Position numbers and translations under genes: made by a program. A stretch of DNA of 9,623 nt. It comes from Chloroflexota bacterium (GTDB lineage: Bacteria > Chloroflexota > Anaerolineae > Anaerolineales > Villigracilaceae). The DNA is taken from positions 1 to 9,623 of the forward strand of contig JAJYOO010000066.1 of the NCBI GenBank assembly GCA_021796155.1, in the 5' to 3' direction. Of this stretch, positions 6,524 through 9,623 are shown piece after piece (the first letter of the stretch is position 1; the number at the start of each line of letters is the position of its first letter). Below the pieces are notes generated by a model. That model had not been told where the DNA came from. It saw nothing but the letters and a program-made list of their open reading frames with translations, and did not search any database.

Positions 6524-6701
6524 CGGTCCCTCCGATTCCAAGCAATTCGGGAATATTACTTTCTATTTCTGAAAATAAACCATCCTCGTTTCTTTTGAGT
6601 TCAGCGAGAATGCGGTTGTTTATTCTAATCTGCTGTTTATATACCACTATACCAATTATAAGTACTGTTATTAGAGCGATGGCAAGGAACAATAATGTCA
6701 A
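6492..6701 (-). CDS. small single-helix membrane protein, or second half of a two-helix protein split by a frameshift
   Basis: The frame opens at a TTG (6701) and encodes 69 residues. It begins with a strong hydrophobic helix (LLFLAIALITVLIIGIVVY), then a basic stretch (KQQIRINNRILAELKR) and an acidic C-terminal tail. This predicts one membrane pass with the basic side in the cytoplasm. The frame stays open further upstream (QILLIQIPFIYL) but has no ATG there. It overlaps the 6637-6882 frame by 65 nt, which is long for two separate genes. Joining the two frames with a one-base correction gives a plausible protein of about 130 residues with two membrane helices. No family recognised. Confidence 0.55.
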   Translation of the reverse strand: MTLLFLAIALITVLIIGIVVYKQQIRINNRILAELKRNEDGLFSEIESNIPELLGIGGTDEQPSVQSAT

Positions 6702-6882
6702 ATAAATAAACGGTATCTGAATAAGTAAAATCTGAGATTTTTATGCTTGCCAAATTAAGCGCCATGGCTAAGATGGCCGCGAGAAAGCTCACAACAACAT
6801 CGAATTGGAGTGATATTATTTTTTCTGTTACTTTTTTAATGAGCGAGGTTAGTTCTTGCTTTGACTTGGTTGTTTGGTTCAT
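6637..6882 (-). CDS. small membrane protein of unknown function, probably frame-broken at its 3' end
   Basis: The ATG at 6882 opens a frame of 81 residues: a lysine-rich N-terminus (TTKSKQELTSLIKKVTEKI), then a hydrophobic helix (VVVSFLAAILAMALNLASI). The last 25 or so residues (IIVPCHRSNNSTYNWYSGI) are polar and look like out-of-frame sequence over the start of the next ORF, whose hydrophobic helix lies in the +1 frame. A five-base A run (minus strand; T run on plus at 6738-6742) is one place where an extra base would explain the switch, and the TTTATTTATTT stretch near 6710-6703 is another. It is the first gene of the small cluster, 178 nt after the response regulator. The ribosome site is weak (AAAGATAAGA). 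Confidence 0.55.
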   Translation of the reverse strand: MNQTTKSKQELTSLIKKVTEKIISLQFDVVVSFLAAILAMALNLASIKISDFTYSDTVYLFDIIVPCHRSNNSTYNWYSGI

Positions 6883-7060
6883 TCTTATCTTTATGGATAT
6901 TACAGGATGTCTGGCCGCTTTTCTGAATTTCCGATTGAGATGTCATACAATGCCACTCTGTGTAACTAACTTTAAACGAATCATAATCTGCATCCTTCAG
7001 CGAACAACGAAATTCAAGGCTGTGTCTTTCGACAAGAGATACGGCACACGGCTTACTGAT
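6883..7060 (-). other. intergenic region between the response regulator and the small-gene cluster
   Basis: There is no ORF I would support on either strand here and no clear terminator after the response regulator. A weak minus-strand promoter candidate is TTGTTC (7007-7002), 16 nt, TATGAT (6985-6980), about 100 nt before the ATG at 6882. Whether the small genes are co-transcribed with the two-component system cannot be told from the sequence. Confidence 0.3.
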
Positions 7061-7705
7061 TTATATCCATCCTTTGCGTAACGCCTCCGCAATCGCCTGC
7101 GTTCGATTCGCGACTCCCATCTTCTCGACAATTTCCTGCACGCGGCGCTTAACAGTCGCTTCGCTCCAGAAAAATGTTTCAGCGAGGTCTTTATTGCTCG
7201 CGCCCCCTGCGATGGCAGACAACACTTGTAATTCTTCGGGGGTCAACCCCGCATCTTTTTGCGCCTGTGATTGCGCCAGTTTTTGATATTGATCCACCAC
7301 GCTGCTGACTAATTTGGGGCTTAATAATTTTTCGCCTTTCATCACAGCGCGGATCGAATCGGGCAGCGTCTCATGCGAAACGCTTTTGAGCAAATAACCG
7401 TGCACGCCCGCTTCCATCGCCTCGCGCAACAGACTTTCATCATCATACGTTGTGAGAATGATGATCTTGACTTCGGGATAGGAAGCGCGCACGCGGCGCG
7501 CAATTTCGATTCCACTTTGGCCTTTCATTTGGATGTCCAGCAAAATGACGTCTGCCAGAGACTTCGATAATAACGGTAGAACTTCAGAACCGTTTTCGGC
7601 TTCACCGATGATCTCAATATCAGGGTGACCGACCAACAAACTCCGTAGTCCCTGACGGACAACGGGATGGTCGTCAACGATCAGGATGTGGATGGATCGT
7701 GTCAT
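7061..7705 (-). CDS. NarL/LuxR-family response regulator
   Basis: The product is 214 residues with the standard two-domain layout. The receiver domain (about 1-125) has the acidic pair Asp11-Asp12, phospho-acceptor Asp57 (DVILLDIQM), Thr85 and Lys107 in the expected places. The C-terminal LuxR-type helix-turn-helix starts near residue 153 (LTPEELQVLSAIAGGASNKD), with recognition-helix region EATVKRRVQEIVEKMG. The ATG at 7705 comes 2 nt after the kinase stop, so the pair is translationally coupled and is a cognate two-component system. It should bind DNA as a phosphorylated dimer. Its targets are not visible; the palindromes upstream of the kinase and of hdrC are candidates only. All key residues are present. 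Confidence 0.95.
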   Translation of the reverse strand: MTRSIHILIVDDHPVVRQGLRSLLVGHPDIEIIGEAENGSEVLPLLSKSLADVILLDIQMKGQSGIEIARRVRASYPEVKIIILTTYDDESLLREAMEAGVHGYLLKSVSHETLPDSIRAVMKGEKLLSPKLVSSVVDQYQKLAQSQAQKDAGLTPEELQVLSAIAGGASNKDLAETFFWSEATVKRRVQEIVEKMGVANRTQAIAEALRKGWI

Positions 7706-7707
7706 CG

Positions 7708-9243
7708 TTATTTTTCCAAATAGACAGGCGCGGGAACGCGCAACATGATGCGTGATCCGTTTCCCGCTTCAGACTGGACCGTTAGCTGGGCCTTCAAACC
7801 CTCGGCTCTTTCTTTCATCCCGATCAGCCCCAGATGCTCGCCTGGAAGTTTCATCAACGCATCGGGATCAAAGCCGATGCCATCATCCTCGATCACAACT
7901 TGAAGCGCGGCTGCCCCAAAATCAAAATAGATTTTTGCATGTTTAGCCTGTGAATGTGTGGCAACGTTATGCAATGCGGCTTGGATGATTCGATAAATAG
8001 TAACTTCGGTTTCGTGAATCATCCTTTGAGATTTCCCTGCAACTTGAACATTACATTCGATTCCAAATGTGATTTGATATGTTGATGCAAATCGTTTGAG
8101 CGCCACGACCAATCCCATTTGATCCAGTACTGGCGGATGCATATCGTAGATGACGCGGCGGATTTCGGTCTCGACCTCGGTGATCAATTCCTGTGCGCGT
8201 TCGAGATTTTCTGCAGCGCGGTCGGGGTCGTCAAACAATGCCTGACGCGCGGCTTGTGTCTCGTACAGCGCGCCGATAATCATCTGTGTCACGCCATCGT
8301 GCATATCATGCGCGATGCGCGCTTGTGTATCTTCCTGCACACGATAGGATTCGCTCAACAGTCGCTGCAACTGTCGAGCCTTTTCTGCCAATGCCCAACG
8401 AGCAGACTCAAGTTCACGTGTGCGTTGGTTGACTTTCTTTTCCAGTTCAACATTGAAGACGCGGACGGTGTCATAAAGCCGCGCATTCTCGATGGACGCG
8501 CCAAGTTGACGCGCAATGGCCGCCAAGAAATCCCGCTGGCTTTCGGTGAAATGTCCAACGTGTGGACTGGCGAGTTGCAGCAATCCAACCAATTGACCTT
8601 TGACTTCCAATGGTGCGCAGGCCACCGAACGAAATCCCTCGCAAATGCAAAGACCCAGCGTGCAACGCACATCTTTGTCCACCTCATGAGCCATCAAGAC
8701 CTGCCGCGTCTTGACCGCCTGCCCGCATAAACACTCACCCGGGATGATGCGCGCTTCCTTCCTCGCCATCTCAACGGAAATACCGCGATGTGCTTCGAGG
8801 CGGAGTCCGCTGCTCTTATCTTCCTGAAGAAAGAGCATTCCCGCCGCGGCATCCAGTGTCTCGATTGTTTTTTCCAACGCAGACGCGAGAGTCCTCTCCA
8901 TGTCAAGAGAACTGCTTGCAGCCAATCCCAGCGCGTTCAGAGCGGCTAGTTCAGAGTTCCGTTGATCCAATGTTTCTTCAGATTTTATATAAGCCTCGGC
9001 GGTTCTGATTGCCCAAAGTAAACTGAGCCACGAAAGGATTGGTCCGATCAGCCCCAATACAAGCAGGCCGATAACGGTGGGCCAAGGCCAGAGGGGTTCT
9101 TCCACATGACGCGCATTCTCGAACAGCGTAAAAGCAATACCGATGATCGCCATGATCGTTGGTACACCCCACAATGTCAGCCGCAAAGCTTTCATCAGCC
9201 TTGCATGCGATCGTCTGGATGCTGCAAAATGCGGTGTGTTCAT
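7708..9243 (-). CDS. membrane-bound NarL-type sensor histidine kinase with cysteine-rich GAF domain
   Basis: The product is 511 residues. Two membrane helices (about 20-41 and 54-79) flank a very short external loop, so sensing is probably cytoplasmic. A GAF domain spans about 112-255 and contains six cysteines (171, 173, 194, 199, 201, 209) in a CxC...C...CxC...C pattern. A coiled-coil linker follows (about 260-305). The HisKA_3 dimerisation box RIAHDMHDGVTQ places the phospho-acceptor at His315. The ATPase domain has the N box at Asn426 (ALHNVATHSQA), G1 box DDGIGFD (453-459) and G2 box GLIGMKERA. Established comparison: AirS of Staphylococcus aureus has a GAF domain with a redox-active [2Fe-2S] cluster. 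By inference this kinase may sense redox state or oxygen. The ATG at 9243 lacks a clear ribosome site; a Met at residue 17 with AAGG just upstream is an alternative start that keeps both helices. Confidence 0.94.
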   Translation of the reverse strand: MNTPHFAASRRSHARLMKALRLTLWGVPTIMAIIGIAFTLFENARHVEEPLWPWPTVIGLLVLGLIGPILSWLSLLWAIRTAEAYIKSEETLDQRNSELAALNALGLAASSSLDMERTLASALEKTIETLDAAAGMLFLQEDKSSGLRLEAHRGISVEMARKEARIIPGECLCGQAVKTRQVLMAHEVDKDVRCTLGLCICEGFRSVACAPLEVKGQLVGLLQLASPHVGHFTESQRDFLAAIARQLGASIENARLYDTVRVFNVELEKKVNQRTRELESARWALAEKARQLQRLLSESYRVQEDTQARIAHDMHDGVTQMIIGALYETQAARQALFDDPDRAAENLERAQELITEVETEIRRVIYDMHPPVLDQMGLVVALKRFASTYQITFGIECNVQVAGKSQRMIHETEVTIYRIIQAALHNVATHSQAKHAKIYFDFGAAALQVVIEDDGIGFDPDALMKLPGEHLGLIGMKERAEGLKAQLTVQSEAGNGSRIMLRVPAPVYLEK

Positions 9244-9271
9244 TGAAGAGAATTTAGGAGATTTTGCCGAG

Positions 9272-9310
9272 GCATGTTCATGCTATTGTACTACTAGGGT
9301 CTCATGCCAA
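9272..9310 (-). promoter_or_regulatory. weak candidate promoter and short palindrome upstream of the kinase
   Basis: On the minus strand TTGGCA (9310-9305) and TACAAT (9290-9285) resemble -35 and -10 boxes, but the 14-nt spacing is too short for a normal sigma-70 promoter. Just downstream, GCATG-N2-CATGC (9283-9272) is a short perfect palindrome that could be an operator. Position fits; sequence support is weak. Confidence 0.25.
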
Positions 9311-9460
9311 TAGGAAGGGTCTGCAGCCGGATAAGGAATATGCTGAATGAGTGTCAGGCGGATGAACATTTATCCGATTCTAAATGATTCGCCCTGTGAA
9401 AGGAAATCAGGTATTTCAGTATTTTGTTGATGTGCATCGTGTTTGAGGGGTTACTTCAAC
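9311..9460. other. non-coding stretch upstream of the two-component system
   Basis: No credible ORF was found in either direction; stops are frequent in all frames. Small features only: CGGAT-N8-ATCCG and a GATTC direct repeat. Together with the transposase remnant on its right, the stretch looks like decayed insertion-element or intergenic DNA. Confidence 0.3.
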
Positions 9461-9622
9461 TTATGAGCGATACGATGGCAGATCACCAACCTGCTCATTT
9501 ATGGATGCACGCTTCGTCCGCGATCTGCAGGACGAATAACTCACAAAATGACAAGGGATGGCGCGTCCTTGGTAACGCGTGGCTAAAAACAACAGCCAAT
9601 ACCCCCTGCTCTGCCCATCACT
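9461..9622 (-). pseudogene. probable DDE transposase remnant, partial at right edge
   Basis: An open minus-strand frame enters from the right edge and stops at 9461, giving 54 residues. Its first part reads SDGQSRGYWLLFLATRYQGR then AIPCHFVSYSS. This resembles the segment of IS4-type DDE transposases that typically reads like GxWLLxLATPYRGRAIPFHFVTYSS before the second catalytic region. After YSS the sequence loses the resemblance and ends, and no later transposase motif is found in any frame to the left. I therefore read it as a truncated, decayed copy. The identification is from memory of the family pattern and is only moderately certain. Confidence 0.4.
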
Positions 9623-9623
9623 C

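Noticed and set aside
7021..7060. Possible terminator after the response regulator
   Set aside because: AAGCCGTGTG and CACAGCCTT pair only with several mismatches and there is no T-tract, so it is not reported.
6743..7081. Plus-strand ORF of 112 codons with hydrophobic stretches
   Set aside because: It runs antisense through the small membrane gene and an intergenic stretch into the response regulator end. Its hydrophobic part lies largely over antisense and non-coding DNA, and no family resemblance or ribosome site is seen.
8119..8730. Plus-strand ORF of 203 codons
   Set aside because: It is antisense to the kinase, covering the HisKA_3 and GAF regions with all canonical motifs on the minus strand.

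Overview
The window looks like part of a mid-GC chromosome from an anaerobic bacterium, most likely Chloroflexota (Anaerolineae). That placement is inferred from the style of the proteins: an oversized HdrA-type flavoprotein with a GltD-like insert, a GAF/HisKA_3 sensor kinase of the kind common in that phylum, and short degenerate repeats. No rRNA, tRNA or CRISPR array was seen. Every gene I can support lies on the minus strand, so transcription runs from high to low coordinates.

Layout in the direction of transcription. (1) 9461-9622: an open frame entering from the right edge that looks like the remnant of a DDE transposase, followed by about 220 nt of non-coding DNA. (2) 9243-7061: a tightly coupled two-component system, a membrane-bound NarL-type histidine kinase with a cysteine-rich GAF domain and its NarL/LuxR-type response regulator (2-nt gap). 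(3) 6882-6144: a cluster of overlapping small ORFs encoding predicted membrane proteins. At least two frame changes here look like homopolymer slips or programmed frameshifts. The cluster ends at a good minus-strand intrinsic terminator (6062-6099). (4) 5928 to the left edge: an hdrC-hdrB-hdrA operon, preceded by a perfect 12-bp hairpin in the hdrC leader.

HdrC (two [4Fe-4S] motifs), HdrB (two CCG non-cubane cluster motifs) and a very large HdrA form a soluble heterodisulfide-reductase-like electron-transfer module. HdrA is laid out as HdrA N-terminal FAD module, ferredoxin, GltD-like NAD(P)H oxidoreductase, iron-sulfur motif, HdrA core, second HdrA core, and two C-terminal ferredoxin motifs. 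This implies an NAD(P)H-linked, possibly flavin-bifurcating complex with no hydrogenase or formate dehydrogenase subunit visible in the window. The hdrA frame is broken at about 3656-3670: bases equivalent to roughly nine residues of the GltD-like FAD-binding fold are missing out of frame. Downstream the second frame stays open, with intact motifs, to the window edge.

The hdr operon also carries three kinds of small repeat: a heptameric tandem repeat and a palindromic insert, both read in frame inside hdrA, and a 15-nt-period repeat between hdrB and hdrA. Three frame breaks in a few kilobases could mean sequencing or assembly indels rather than biology. They are reported separately so each can be checked.
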